Of a DNA stretch of 64,000 nt, positions 16,952-25,440 are shown in pieces; position 1 is the first letter of the stretch; each line of letters starts with the position of its first letter. A program made the translations under genes and the position numbers. The notes under the pieces are model-generated. The model saw only the letters and a list, made by a program, of their open reading frames with translations, did not search any database and had not been told where the DNA came from. Source of the DNA: Neobacillus paridis (GTDB lineage: Bacteria > Bacillota > Bacilli > Bacillales > Cytobacillaceae); contig NZ_JAESWB010000025.1 in NCBI RefSeq assembly GCF_016765675.1, positions 62,001-126,000 on the forward strand, written 5' to 3'.

Positions 16952-17524
16952 ATGGGACAACGATTAAATATCGAGATTGTTAAAAATGGAGAAACTTTGG
17001 CAAATGCATATTATCATTGGAGCGCTTATACATCATCTTCTTTAGAGTTAACGAAAATAATTATAAACGCAATTAATGAAATTAAAAATAAAGACGATGT
17101 TGTATTGGCTGTTCGCTTACTGGAAAAGACAGGTGCATTATTAACATCAAATGAAATCGAAGTGATGAAGCAACGTACAGAAGAAGAGTTTAAGAAAGCG
17201 ACTAACAGGAATGATGGATTGATTTCCATTTCAGAAGAAGGAATTGAAAGTACAAGGAAATGGCAAGAAGAATATATAGAAATCCATTTAGATAAAAAGA
17301 TTGTAAACTTCAATGTCTTTTGGAATGATAAAAAATATTCTTATCTAGATGAGCATGAGAAATCAGAAGAATGGTATCAGCAATTGCCTAAGATTAATTT
17401 TGATTATACAAACATCCCATTCACTGAATTTAATCAATTTGCAACTCAAATAAATCAATTAATTAAAAATGAGATTTATAATATGAGATTAGAAAATGGA
17501 GATGTTTTAAGTTTTATTAAGTAA
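16952..17524 (+). CDS. Conserved-type phage protein, unknown function
   Basis: 190 residues from ATG 16952, AAAGGAG upstream. The N-terminus MGQRLNIEIVKNGETLANA followed by YYHWSAYTSSSLELT is a pattern I associate with widespread Bacillus phage proteins of unknown role. The middle is helical, with charged coiled-coil character. No catalytic motif. Confidence 0.6.
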   Translation: MGQRLNIEIVKNGETLANAYYHWSAYTSSSLELTKIIINAINEIKNKDDVVLAVRLLEKTGALLTSNEIEVMKQRTEEEFKKATNRNDGLISISEEGIESTRKWQEEYIEIHLDKKIVNFNVFWNDKKYSYLDEHEKSEEWYQQLPKINFDYTNIPFTEFNQFATQINQLIKNEIYNMRLENGDVLSFIK

Positions 17525-17584
17525 GTAAACTTGATGATATTAAATCGTGATTTAAGAATAAATATGAAATTAGGTTGATTTGAA

Positions 17585-17815
17585 ATGAGAAGAGAGGATC
17601 ATGCTGTAATTTATACAAGTAGTTCCAATAAATGGGATAAATATAATATCATAGAATTTATAGAGCATTATTATGGAATAAAACTAAAATGGTATCAAAA
17701 GATTTCCTTATTATTTATTAATTTTAAAAACAAAAGAAAACATGGTGATATTGAAAAGGTAATTAGGAGATATGTTCGGAATGGAAGAGTAAAAATGAAA
17801 TCGACTAAATATTAG
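17585..17815 (+). CDS. Small basic phage protein
   Basis: 76 residues from ATG 17585 with TTAGGTTGATTTGAA upstream. Very basic C-terminal half (NFKNKRKHGDIEKVIRRYVRNGRVK), suggesting nucleic-acid binding. Unknown. Confidence 0.45.
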   Translation: MRREDHAVIYTSSSNKWDKYNIIEFIEHYYGIKLKWYQKISLLFINFKNKRKHGDIEKVIRRYVRNGRVKMKSTKY

Positions 17816-17865
17816 TTTTGGAAAAGATTTGATAAAATACTTTTTTATTAAACGGAGGTAATGAT

Positions 17866-18765
17866 GTGAAAATTTCACAAGATATTTTGAACAAATTGGT
17901 TGATGTTGTTTCAAAGAACAGAGAGGATTCTCTTCAAGTACAACCTACTGAAAAACTATTAAATGACATGCAGTCCATTCTGAATGAGTTGAAAAGTAGA
18001 GTATACGTTCCGCCTACCAAAACCATTCGATATTTGCCAGTGGGAACGAAGATAGTTGATAAAAATACAAAATATTACGGAGCTCCTATAGTTTGGTTGG
18101 TTGCAGATCATGAATATTACGGTAAAACATTAACAACTTTGGTAGCTGAACGAATCTTGACTTTTAAGGCTTTTGATGCAGCTGAACCAGATAACCCAGT
18201 TGAGTATCGTTCTGAATACGGCAACAACGAATACAAAGTTTCAAATATTCACCAATGGATGAATAGTGATAGAACTGAATGGTTCAAACCGTTACATGAT
18301 TATGATCAGGCTCCTACTAAAGATTACGTTTATAGAAGACCTTATGCAGATGAAAAAGGTTTTATGAATAGTTTTAGTCATGAGTTTAAGCAACACTTAG
18401 TTGATACACAGCTGGAAGATTTAATGGCAAAAGTATTTCTACTATCAGTTTCTGATGTTGGTCTTTCATGCAAAGGAAAAGGATTGAAGCTATTCAACAA
18501 TGAAGCACTTAGAAAAGCAAAGCCTACTAAGGAATGTGTTCAGATTGACGGTAGAGGTTCAATCGATATACGAGACTGGTGGTTAAGAACACCGCTCGCC
18601 GGCGACTCGAGCATCGCCCGCTGCGTGAACTCTGACGGCACGCTCAGCAACGACGACTCCTACAATGGTAGCATTGGCGTTCGGCCTGCTTTGAATCTTC
18701 CATCTGATATCCATGTTAAAGCGGAACCAGATGTGAATGGAATCTATGAAATAGTTTGGCACTAG
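17866..18765 (+). CDS. DUF6273-like protein with DGR-type variable segment
   Basis: 299 residues from GTG 17866 behind GGAGGTAATGAT. After about 55 N-terminal residues comes a domain ending in RDWWLRTPLAG...GVRPALNL, the C-type-lectin/FGE-like fold of DUF6273. Codons 18595-18663 are abruptly GC-rich (40 of 60 bases in 18601-18660) and 19 of 23 end in C with varied first two bases. That is the pattern adenine mutagenesis of AAC codons leaves in variable regions of diversity-generating retroelements. No reverse transcriptase or template repeat is visible in the window. Likely a ligand-binding or display protein. Confidence 0.65.
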   Translation: MKISQDILNKLVDVVSKNREDSLQVQPTEKLLNDMQSILNELKSRVYVPPTKTIRYLPVGTKIVDKNTKYYGAPIVWLVADHEYYGKTLTTLVAERILTFKAFDAAEPDNPVEYRSEYGNNEYKVSNIHQWMNSDRTEWFKPLHDYDQAPTKDYVYRRPYADEKGFMNSFSHEFKQHLVDTQLEDLMAKVFLLSVSDVGLSCKGKGLKLFNNEALRKAKPTKECVQIDGRGSIDIRDWWLRTPLAGDSSIARCVNSDGTLSNDDSYNGSIGVRPALNLPSDIHVKAEPDVNGIYEIVWH

Positions 18766-18857
18766 AAAATATCAGTGGTGAAAATGTGAAGGATTACCTT
18801 AATTATCAATTATGGAATAGTAGGATTAGTTAATTTCTTTTTAAAGGTGCTGATAAC

Positions 18858-19046
18858 ATGGAAAAAATGAATAAATTAGCAGATGCATTTATTGCCATTA
18901 GAGACTATGGTTGGGAAATTCATACAATTGGAATAAGAAAAATATTAGTTCCTCCAGAAACAGATGAACGTAGGTATTGAACTGCAATGTGGGATGAAGA
19001 TGGATTATCTAATTGGCTACCAAAATTTTCAGAAGGTGAAGAATAA
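18858..19046 (+). pseudogene. Small phage protein with in-frame TGA
   Basis: ATG 18858 follows AAAGGTGCTGATAAC. The frame encodes MEKMNKLADAFIAIRDYGW and so on to DERRY, hits TGA at 18978, then continues as TAMWDEDGLSNWLPKFSEGEE to TAA 19044. The peptide reads as one protein of 62 residues with TGA most likely in place of a TGG Trp codon. Confidence 0.5.
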
Positions 19047-19091
19047 AATTGCTTTGAAATTTACCTATTAAATGGAGGTGGTAAATATGTT

Positions 19092-19193
19092 ATGAATTTC
19101 TATTACATTACTAACTGTATGGCATTCTCACTTTTACTTGATTTAGTGGATTTAAATAAAATAAATATTTTGATAGAAATTGGGGGGAAATAG
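19092..19193 (+). CDS. Very short ORF
   Basis: 33 residues from ATG 19092, with GGAGGTGG about 16 bases upstream; ends at TAG 19191. Hydrophobic middle. It may be a leader peptide for 19196 or not translated. Confidence 0.25.
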   Translation: MNFYYITNCMAFSLLLDLVDLNKINILIEIGGK

Positions 19194-19195
19194 TA

Positions 19196-19555
19196 ATGAA
19201 AGCTAAAGAAACAATGGGATGCATATTTTATGGATTGGTATTGCTATTAATCTTAATATCATTATCTATTACGATACTTGGTCAATTTGTTTCTAACGAA
19301 TATACAGCAAAAGTAACAGATAAAGTCGTTAAAACTAGTAATGATAATAGTAAATACATAATTTTCACAGAATTAGAAGATGGTAAGGTAAAAGTTTTTA
19401 AAAATACAGACTCATTAATCAGAGGTAAATTTAATTCATCAGATATTTATGCTGAAATAAAAGTTGGACATAAATATAAATTTAAAGTATATGGATATAG
19501 AGTTCCTGCCTTATCAATGTATGAGAATATTGTTAGCATAAAAGAAATTAATTAA
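19196..19555 (+). CDS. DUF1523-like membrane-anchored protein
   Basis: 119 residues from ATG 19196 after GGGGGGAAATAGTA. Residues about 9-31 form one transmembrane helix. The rest, with YTAKVTDKVVK, KYIIFTELEDGKVKVFKNTDSL and VGHKYKFKVYGYRVP, matches the small DUF1523 pattern found in phages and integrative elements. The domain is probably extracytoplasmic. Function unknown. Confidence 0.55.
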   Translation: MKAKETMGCIFYGLVLLLILISLSITILGQFVSNEYTAKVTDKVVKTSNDNSKYIIFTELEDGKVKVFKNTDSLIRGKFNSSDIYAEIKVGHKYKFKVYGYRVPALSMYENIVSIKEIN

Positions 19556-19613
19556 AATAATGCTATTCATATTTTGATCATTGGAATATTTAATAATCAA
19601 AAGTTTTAAAGAC

Positions 19614-19727
19614 ACAAAAATAATACTTGATCCTTACATGTGTATTGGTACAACTGCTAAAGATGTTTTAAAATGCAATGATGAAGATAACTGGAACAGA
19701 GAATACATACGTGAATCGTTCTATTGA
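19614..19727 (+). pseudogene. Remnant of a DNA methyltransferase end
   Basis: A short open frame contains ILDPYMCIGTTAKDVLKC, like the DPF.GSGTT SAM loop at the C-terminus of beta-class DNA methylases, and ends at TGA 19725. The rest of the enzyme is absent, so this is a gene fragment. Confidence 0.4.
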
Positions 19728-19832
19728 GGATATTAAACAAAATTATACTAATATTATTTAATTAAATTTTACATAATTATTTTAAATACGTACATATGTG
19801 CTGTAAAATAATAAGAAAAGGAGGTATGTAAA

Positions 19833-20063
19833 ACGCAATTATATGACGTTGAATTTCAATTAAAAGAAAAAGATGTTGTATGGGTTATTGATGATACCAA
19901 ATATATTGTCAGGAATGTCCCCCATATACAATTTGATGATGGTGGCGAGAACTTTGTAGATTATAACACTTCATTAACCATATTGACGTTGCGTGACCTT
20001 ATGGTTGAGAATCTAGTTCCTAATGAAGTTGACTTTAAAAATTACGAGCATATTGAATTTTAA
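19833..20063 (+). CDS. Small phage protein with ACG at the start position
   Basis: 76 codons of clean reading frame end at TAA 20061. AAGGAGG lies eight bases upstream of ACG (19833); no ATG, GTG or TTG start is available near it in frame. Product would begin with QLYDVEFQLKEKDVVWVIDD. It may use ACG or have lost its ATG by T-to-C change. Function unknown. Confidence 0.4.
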   Translation, partial: TQLYDVEFQLKEKDVVWVIDDTKYIVRNVPHIQFDDGGENFVDYNTSLTILTLRDLMVENLVPNEVDFKNYEHIEF

Positions 20064-20087
20064 TATATAAAAAACTAGAACCAATAG

Positions 20088-20128
20088 ACTGATTCACATA
20101 CTGAATATCTTCAAATCGATCAGTTTTT
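20088..20128 (+). terminator. Probable rho-independent terminator
   Basis: ACTGAT (20088-20093) pairs with ATCAGT (20119-20124) across a long loop and is followed by TTTT. It ends the small-gene run before the replication region. Confidence 0.4.
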
Positions 20129-20318
20129 ACTTTAATAGAATGATGTTCCAGCACCTTTAATTTCTTGAGTATAATTTTTCTTGATCAAATAAAGGTGATA
20201 TAATATTAGAAACGATGTGTGGAAGTGATACTACATGTAAGATTACATATTTAAACAACAGAAAGTATATAGTCATTGACATAAGTAAGAAATATTTTAA
20301 AGAAAGGAGGATGAGATC

Positions 20319-20375
20319 ATGGCTTGTAAAGGTGGCAAACGTAAAGGAAGTAAGAAGAAAGGTAATAAGAAATAA
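20319..20375 (+). CDS. Tiny lysine-rich protein
   Basis: 18 residues, MACKGGKRKGSKKKGNKK, from ATG 20319 behind a perfect AAAGGAGG. Eight Lys and one Arg in 18 residues suggest nucleic-acid or nucleotide binding. The ribosome site is among the best in the window, which argues that it is real. Confidence 0.55.
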   Translation: MACKGGKRKGSKKKGNKK

Positions 20376-20485
20376 AAATTAAATAAGTATGAAAAAACAA
20401 CAAAATTAGTCATCTGTTCATTAGTAATAGCATGACTATATACAGTAGTAATAGTAATAGAAAATGTAATTCAATATTTTAAATA

Positions 20486-20532
20486 AATTCTATTGACTAA
20501 TGATAAATAAATTGATATTATTAAATAGAATT
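20486..20532 (+). promoter_or_regulatory. Replication-operon promoter inside an inverted repeat
   Basis: TTGACT (20493-20498), a 17-bp spacer ending ATTGA, then TATTAT (20516-20521). It is flanked by AATTCTAT (20486-20493) and ATAGAATT (20525-20532), and further out by TTCAATATT and AATATTGAA, so the promoter sits within a palindrome suited to a dimeric repressor. It faces the replication genes. Confidence 0.65.
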
Positions 20533-20556
20533 TAATATTGAAAGAAGGTGATTAAA

Positions 20557-20877
20557 TTGGAATTATTGAACATATCTCAAAAAGCATTAAATTATTATCG
20601 TAAACATGTTAGAGGAAATGAAGGTATTACAGTTGATCAAGCGAAACGTAAATTAACTAGAAACGTTTTGCTTGCTAAAAAACTACATCCAAACTGTCAA
20701 GAAGATATTAATAAAGGCAATGTTTTATATCAATATGGGAATCTATTAATTCTCGTTAAGGACAACTGTATAATTCATTTGAAGAACCATTATAATGTGA
20801 ACTCGTATCGTGACTGGAAACTAGACAGATTTAAATATGTTGAATTAAGTAAGGAATTTGGCATCGAAGTAGTTTAA
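20557..20877 (+). CDS. Phage protein, first gene of replication cluster
   Basis: 106 residues from TTG 20557, seven bases after GAAGGTGAT. Basic and helical at first (KALNYYRKHVRGNEG... AKRKLTRNVLLAKKL), then beta-rich. Possibly a DNA-binding early protein; not recognised. Confidence 0.5.
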   Translation: MELLNISQKALNYYRKHVRGNEGITVDQAKRKLTRNVLLAKKLHPNCQEDINKGNVLYQYGNLLILVKDNCIIHLKNHYNVNSYRDWKLDRFKYVELSKEFGIEVV

Positions 20878-20909
20878 TAAATAATATATTAATAAGGAGA
20901 GTAATAAAT

Positions 20910-22136
20910 TTGGTAAATACATTTGAAATTATAGGTAAATTGTCAATTAGTAAAGAAACAGAAAAATTTAAACCATATGAATCGCAATCGTTTCCTAGTG
21001 GTTGGGCTAAATCAAGATTATTATTTAATGTTCAATCTGCTGAAAATCGTCATATGTTAACTATTGAAGGAATGTATAAGGAAGATGGTACTGGATTAGT
21101 TTATACATTTACTAAAGGAACTATTGATCAAAAGACAAATGAAAAAATTAAAGGTGAAAATATTCAAATTCCTTGGAAAGATCGTAATAAACCTGAAAAT
21201 ATTGAGAAGGTTGCCGAATTTAAAAAATATATCATTGACTTAGAACAATATGGACGTAGATATAAATTAGAAAATGCAATAAAAAAACAGGTAGAAGGTA
21301 CTATTACTGATGAGGAACTAAACGAATTAGGATTATCAGCTGAAGAATTACAATACGAATTAGAACAGAGTAAAAAGAAACGAAAAGAATTTCTTACTGA
21401 ATATGATTTTACTGAGTTTTTACATAAGTTACTTTTATCAGATAAACTGAAAGACAAAGTATTTAAGGTATTAGGTAATATTATACATAGTGAATATAAT
21501 GGTAAAATATATAAAAAGTTAGTTCCTACACGTATTTATCTTGTTCCAAGTGATACTGAACAAACATCAACTGGCAATATTACAATTTTCTTCAATAAAG
21601 ATAGTTTAGATACCCGTAGTTACGAATCAAGTAAGAAATACTATATTAATGGTTTTGTTCGTGACTATGATTCTCAAAGAAAAGAGAATATTCCTTGTCC
21701 AGTTCAATTAGTTATTGATGATACAAGTAAAGACGAAAAGAAAAGTAAGATTGTAAATGTAATCAAAAAGCAATTTGAAGTAGATGATGATTCATGGAAA
21801 GAGTTTGGTGTAAAAGTAAAAATATTGGATGGAGCGCAGAAGGTGGATATCACTGAAGATATGCTTACTGATTTCCAAAAAGAAATGTTGGAATTAGGTG
21901 CAATTGACATGGATGATATTCGAAAGGAAATTGGCGGAGATATTTATGGAGAAAGAGTTCAAGAAATGGTAATTGTGAATGTTTCAAGAGGATATACAAA
22001 AGGACGTAAAGATACAGTATTTTTAGATAGTGACTTTGTTGTGAAACCAATTGAACCTGAACAAGAAACAAAAGAAGAATCAATTGCCGATAACGTTGAT
22101 CTTGATGACTTATCAGATTTAGACGATTTATTTTAA
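20910..22136 (+). CDS. Putative ssDNA-binding replication protein
   Basis: 408 residues from TTG 20910 behind AAGGAGAG. The C-terminus ends in an acidic tail (VDLDDLSDLDDLF), a hallmark of single-stranded-DNA-binding proteins that recruit replication partners. The N-terminal half has beta-rich segments, and a charged helical insert lies near residues 120-170. It directly precedes the RecA-like ATPase and helicase. The ssDNA-binding role is inferred from tail and position only. Confidence 0.5.
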   Translation: MVNTFEIIGKLSISKETEKFKPYESQSFPSGWAKSRLLFNVQSAENRHMLTIEGMYKEDGTGLVYTFTKGTIDQKTNEKIKGENIQIPWKDRNKPENIEKVAEFKKYIIDLEQYGRRYKLENAIKKQVEGTITDEELNELGLSAEELQYELEQSKKKRKEFLTEYDFTEFLHKLLLSDKLKDKVFKVLGNIIHSEYNGKIYKKLVPTRIYLVPSDTEQTSTGNITIFFNKDSLDTRSYESSKKYYINGFVRDYDSQRKENIPCPVQLVIDDTSKDEKKSKIVNVIKKQFEVDDDSWKEFGVKVKILDGAQKVDITEDMLTDFQKEMLELGAIDMDDIRKEIGGDIYGERVQEMVIVNVSRGYTKGRKDTVFLDSDFVVKPIEPEQETKEESIADNVDLDDLSDLDDLF

Positions 22137-22187
22137 TAAACTACATATAAATAAAAATATATTAATACGAAAGGAGAAATGCATATA

Positions 22188-23318
22188 ATGGCATTTTCAA
22201 AACCGCAGATCAACACTATTTCTACAGATATTCGTGATTTAAGTATATATTTAAGAAGTACAAAGAAGTTTGGAAAGTCAACTCTTTTTAGAGACTTAAT
22301 CATTGAAAAATATGGTGATCCATCAAAAGGATTATTAGTAGCTGTAGGTGCAGAGATTGGTTATAAACTATTAGATAATTTAAATGTGGTACATATTGAA
22401 ACATATCAAGATTTTATCGAATTAAAAAAATGGTTAATCAGTCAAAAAGGAAAAGAACATAATATTGAAATTGTTGCATTTGATGTAGTTGAAGAAATTA
22501 TTCCTGCTTTTGAAAAAGAGGTTATTCGCTTGAGCGTAATTGAAACTAAAAAACCTTGTAAATCAATCAAAAGTGCTTTTGGTGGATATAATGCAGGTGT
22601 TGAAAAAACTGTAGAAATGATTAAAGTGTATTTCAAAGAATTGAGACAACATTTTGGTGTAATTGCAATTGGGCATACAAAATTTCGTACTATAAAAGAA
22701 AAAGGAAGCATTGATGAAGAAGGTTATATGCAATTAACTTCAAATCTTCAATCTAACTATGAAGCTGTGTTCGGTGATGTATTTGATGTTACTTTTACAG
22801 GATATATTGATCGAGAAATTGAAGAAGAAACAGTCGGCGAAGGTGAATCTGCCAAGGTGAAACGTAGAGCCACTGGTGAAGTTCGTAAATTATTTTTACG
22901 TGGAAATACATTAATTGATGCTGGTGGAAGATTTGCATTTGGTGCTGTTCCAGAATACATTGTTTTCGATAAACCAAACATGGCTAAGGAATTTATTGAA
23001 ATAGTTGAAAAAGGAATGGCTCTTTCTAAAACAGGAGCATTAAATAATAAAGATGTTAAATTATTTGAACCAAAACAATCAGAAGAAATTGCAACTGAAG
23101 AATTAGAAGATGAAATTTTAACAGAAGAAGAAAGTAAAGATACAGAAATTAACATCGAACACAATAAACAATTAAAATCCAAAGTTGTTGAAAAATATAA
23201 AACAGCTTCGAATGATCAGAAGAAGCAAGTAAAAAAAATTCTAGCCAAATATGGTGCTACGAAATTAGATGAAACTAAACCAACTCAAATGTTTGAAGAT
23301 ATTTTAGCAAGTCTATAA
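22188..23318 (+). CDS. Phage RecA-like/AAA ATPase
   Basis: 376 residues from ATG 22188, eleven bases after AAGGAG. The start STKKFGKSTLFRDLI is a Walker A (GKST), and IEIVAFDVVEEII a Walker B strand. VIAIGHTKFRTIKEKG resembles the sensor of AAA_24-type phage nucleotide-binding proteins. A charged helical C-terminal domain (residues about 310-376) follows. Such proteins act in phage DNA replication or recombination and sit next to the helicase, as in SPbeta. Confidence 0.7.
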   Translation: MAFSKPQINTISTDIRDLSIYLRSTKKFGKSTLFRDLIIEKYGDPSKGLLVAVGAEIGYKLLDNLNVVHIETYQDFIELKKWLISQKGKEHNIEIVAFDVVEEIIPAFEKEVIRLSVIETKKPCKSIKSAFGGYNAGVEKTVEMIKVYFKELRQHFGVIAIGHTKFRTIKEKGSIDEEGYMQLTSNLQSNYEAVFGDVFDVTFTGYIDREIEEETVGEGESAKVKRRATGEVRKLFLRGNTLIDAGGRFAFGAVPEYIVFDKPNMAKEFIEIVEKGMALSKTGALNNKDVKLFEPKQSEEIATEELEDEILTEEESKDTEINIEHNKQLKSKVVEKYKTASNDQKKQVKKILAKYGATKLDETKPTQMFEDILASL

Positions 23319-23325
23319 GTGAATA

Positions 23326-23348
23326 GGGAGGAGTAATTCCTCCCTTTT
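23326..23348 (+). terminator. Hairpin with short T-tract
   Basis: GGGAGGA (23326-23332) and TCCTCCC (23338-23344) form a 7-bp stem followed by TTTT, between the ATPase and zinc-finger genes. Probably an internal attenuating terminator of the replication operon. Confidence 0.6.
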
Positions 23349-23370
23349 AATTTAATAAGGGGGAATTGTC

Positions 23371-23850
23371 TTGCTCGTAAAATGTAAAGGTTGTGGCAAT
23401 AAAATAGATAGGGATATTGCTTATAAAGTAATCATTAAAGGTAAAAATAAATATTATTGCAATAAACAAGAATATGAAGCTATTAAAATTGAAAAAGAGA
23501 GTAAAAACAAAGTAATCAATTTGTCATTCGAGTTAATAGGTAAAACAACTAATACTGCATTATTTAAAGAATTACAAGAGATAGCAAATATCCACACTTA
23601 TACAAAATTACTTAAATATTTGGAAGAAAACATGGTAAAAATTGATGCTGCAATTTGTAATAATATTCCATTTGTAAATGAGTACGCAAAGATAAGATAT
23701 TATTCTACAATTATTAAAAATGAAATTGGAGATTTTAAAGAAAAAGTAGAAATTCATGATACGGAAATTAATGATTTTGAAATTATTGAAGAAATTAAAT
23801 ACAGTTCAACAAAGAAAAAATCATTTGATGATTTAATAAATGAATATTAA
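23371..23850 (+). CDS. Zinc-finger phage replication-region protein
   Basis: 159 residues from TTG 23371 after AAGGGGGAATTGTC. The N-terminal CKGCGNKIDR and YYCNKQEY carry three or four metal ligands, a treble-clef or ribbon pattern. The rest is helical. Located between ATPase and helicase, so it may load or modulate the replisome; inference from position. Confidence 0.55.
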   Translation: MLVKCKGCGNKIDRDIAYKVIIKGKNKYYCNKQEYEAIKIEKESKNKVINLSFELIGKTTNTALFKELQEIANIHTYTKLLKYLEENMVKIDAAICNNIPFVNEYAKIRYYSTIIKNEIGDFKEKVEIHDTEINDFEIIEEIKYSSTKKKSFDDLINEY

Positions 23851-23867
23851 TTTTGGAGATGGTTTAT

Positions 23868-25430
23868 TTGAGTGCTTTTATCACTGGTGTTACAGAAAAG
23901 TATCCAAAAGAATTATTAGAAGGTAGGCTAGGTGTAGAAGGAAATTGTGTATTTAGTTTTTGGAAAGACCCAAATTTATATCAAGAATATAAAGAAATTA
24001 CTATTAACGATTTCTTAACTGAAGATGCACGTTTTTATTTTTCACTTGGCGAACAAATGAGTAAATTATATAAGGTTTTTGATGAAGTTTCAGTTATTTC
24101 TTATATTGGAGACAATGAAACAATATTAGCTGGATTTAATGAACGTGGTGGCTATGATATTGTTTACAATACTATGGAAATGCTGAATATTAATAATGTT
24201 GAACAATACATAGATGTATTAAATCGTGAAAATATCTTATTAAAATTACATGAAGAAGGATTTAATTTATTAAATAAAATTATTATTAATAATAAAGAAA
24301 TTATCCCTATTAAATTACTAAGAAGAATGAGTGCAGCAGAAACACTTCAATTTTTTGAATCACGTATTTCTAACATTGGTATTAGAGTAAGGTCTAATGA
24401 TATGGAAATAAGTGATTTAGATATTGAAGATAATTTCATTGAAAAATTAGAAACAGGTATGTTAATGGGGATTCCTTTTGATATTGGCGGTAAATCACAA
24501 AAAGATAACTCAACTATTTATGCTTCACCTTTACTTTCTAATATTTCAATGGGGATTAATAAAGGAGAATTGACATTAGTTGGTGGGTTTTCAGGATCAG
24601 GAAAAACATCTTTATCATTTTCAAATTTTGTTATGCCTATGGTGTATAGAGGTGAAAAGGTTTGCATTACAGCAAATGAACAAAGAAAAATTGCATGGCA
24701 AATATTAATTATGATTTATACACTTGTTCATCATTTTAAATATTACAATTTGACTAGAAAGAAATTAAAAGGTGGACAATTTACAGATGAAGATAGAAGA
24801 ATGATAAAGTTAGCAAAACAATTTATTAATACTCATTACAAGCCTAATATTAAATTTGTTAAAACATTTGATTATAATGTAAGAGAAATTATTCGTGAAC
24901 AGAAGAGGTTACATCTAAATGAAGGATATTCTGCATTTTTGTACGATACGTTTAAACCTGAAGATGCATCTGATATTGGAGTTGCAAGAGGTTCTATGGT
25001 AGAAGATTCTAAAGCGTTATTTCAGTTTGCATCGAAATATAATGTACCTCAAATTATTACAGCACAGTTAGCAACCTATCTTGAAAAAACATCTTGGCTT
25101 ACATCACAAGTTTTAGCCAGTAGTAAGCAAACAAAAGAGGTATGTTCTGAAATTTTTTTGATGAGAAAGTGTATTAAGGAAATTGAATTAGACCCAAATA
25201 ATAAGTATTATATTAATCCATATCGTTTAAAAAGAGATATAAACGGTAAATGGAGAAAGGAAACATTTGAAATTGATCATACTTTAGACGGACAATATAG
25301 GATCGTATTTGTTGATAAGACACGTAATGATGAAGATTCTAAAGCAATTCTTTATAAATATGATGGTCATATAAATGTATGGCATGAGTTGGGATTTTGT
25401 TCACCTTCACGAATTGACTTTTTAAGATAG
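23868..25430 (+). CDS. DnaB-type replicative helicase
   Basis: About 520 residues; TTG 23868 sits nine bases after TGGAGATGG (an ATG at 23859 is an alternative). The C-terminal RecA domain has GELTLVGGFSGSGKTSLSF (Walker A), AFLYDTFKPED (Walker B) and IITAQLATYLE (motif H4-like). The N-terminal 170 residues are a divergent partner-binding domain. It unwinds DNA ahead of the phage polymerase. SPbeta has a helicase (yorI) at the same place in its replication region. Confidence 0.8.
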   Translation: MSAFITGVTEKYPKELLEGRLGVEGNCVFSFWKDPNLYQEYKEITINDFLTEDARFYFSLGEQMSKLYKVFDEVSVISYIGDNETILAGFNERGGYDIVYNTMEMLNINNVEQYIDVLNRENILLKLHEEGFNLLNKIIINNKEIIPIKLLRRMSAAETLQFFESRISNIGIRVRSNDMEISDLDIEDNFIEKLETGMLMGIPFDIGGKSQKDNSTIYASPLLSNISMGINKGELTLVGGFSGSGKTSLSFSNFVMPMVYRGEKVCITANEQRKIAWQILIMIYTLVHHFKYYNLTRKKLKGGQFTDEDRRMIKLAKQFINTHYKPNIKFVKTFDYNVREIIREQKRLHLNEGYSAFLYDTFKPEDASDIGVARGSMVEDSKALFQFASKYNVPQIITAQLATYLEKTSWLTSQVLASSKQTKEVCSEIFLMRKCIKEIELDPNNKYYINPYRLKRDINGKWRKETFEIDHTLDGQYRIVFVDKTRNDEDSKAILYKYDGHINVWHELGFCSPSRIDFLR

Positions 25431-25440
25431 GGATGAAAGT

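Noticed and set aside
22757..23182. Long minus-strand ORF opposite the RecA-like ATPase
   Set aside because: It is the Ser/Leu-rich shadow of an AT-rich + strand gene, with no start signal.
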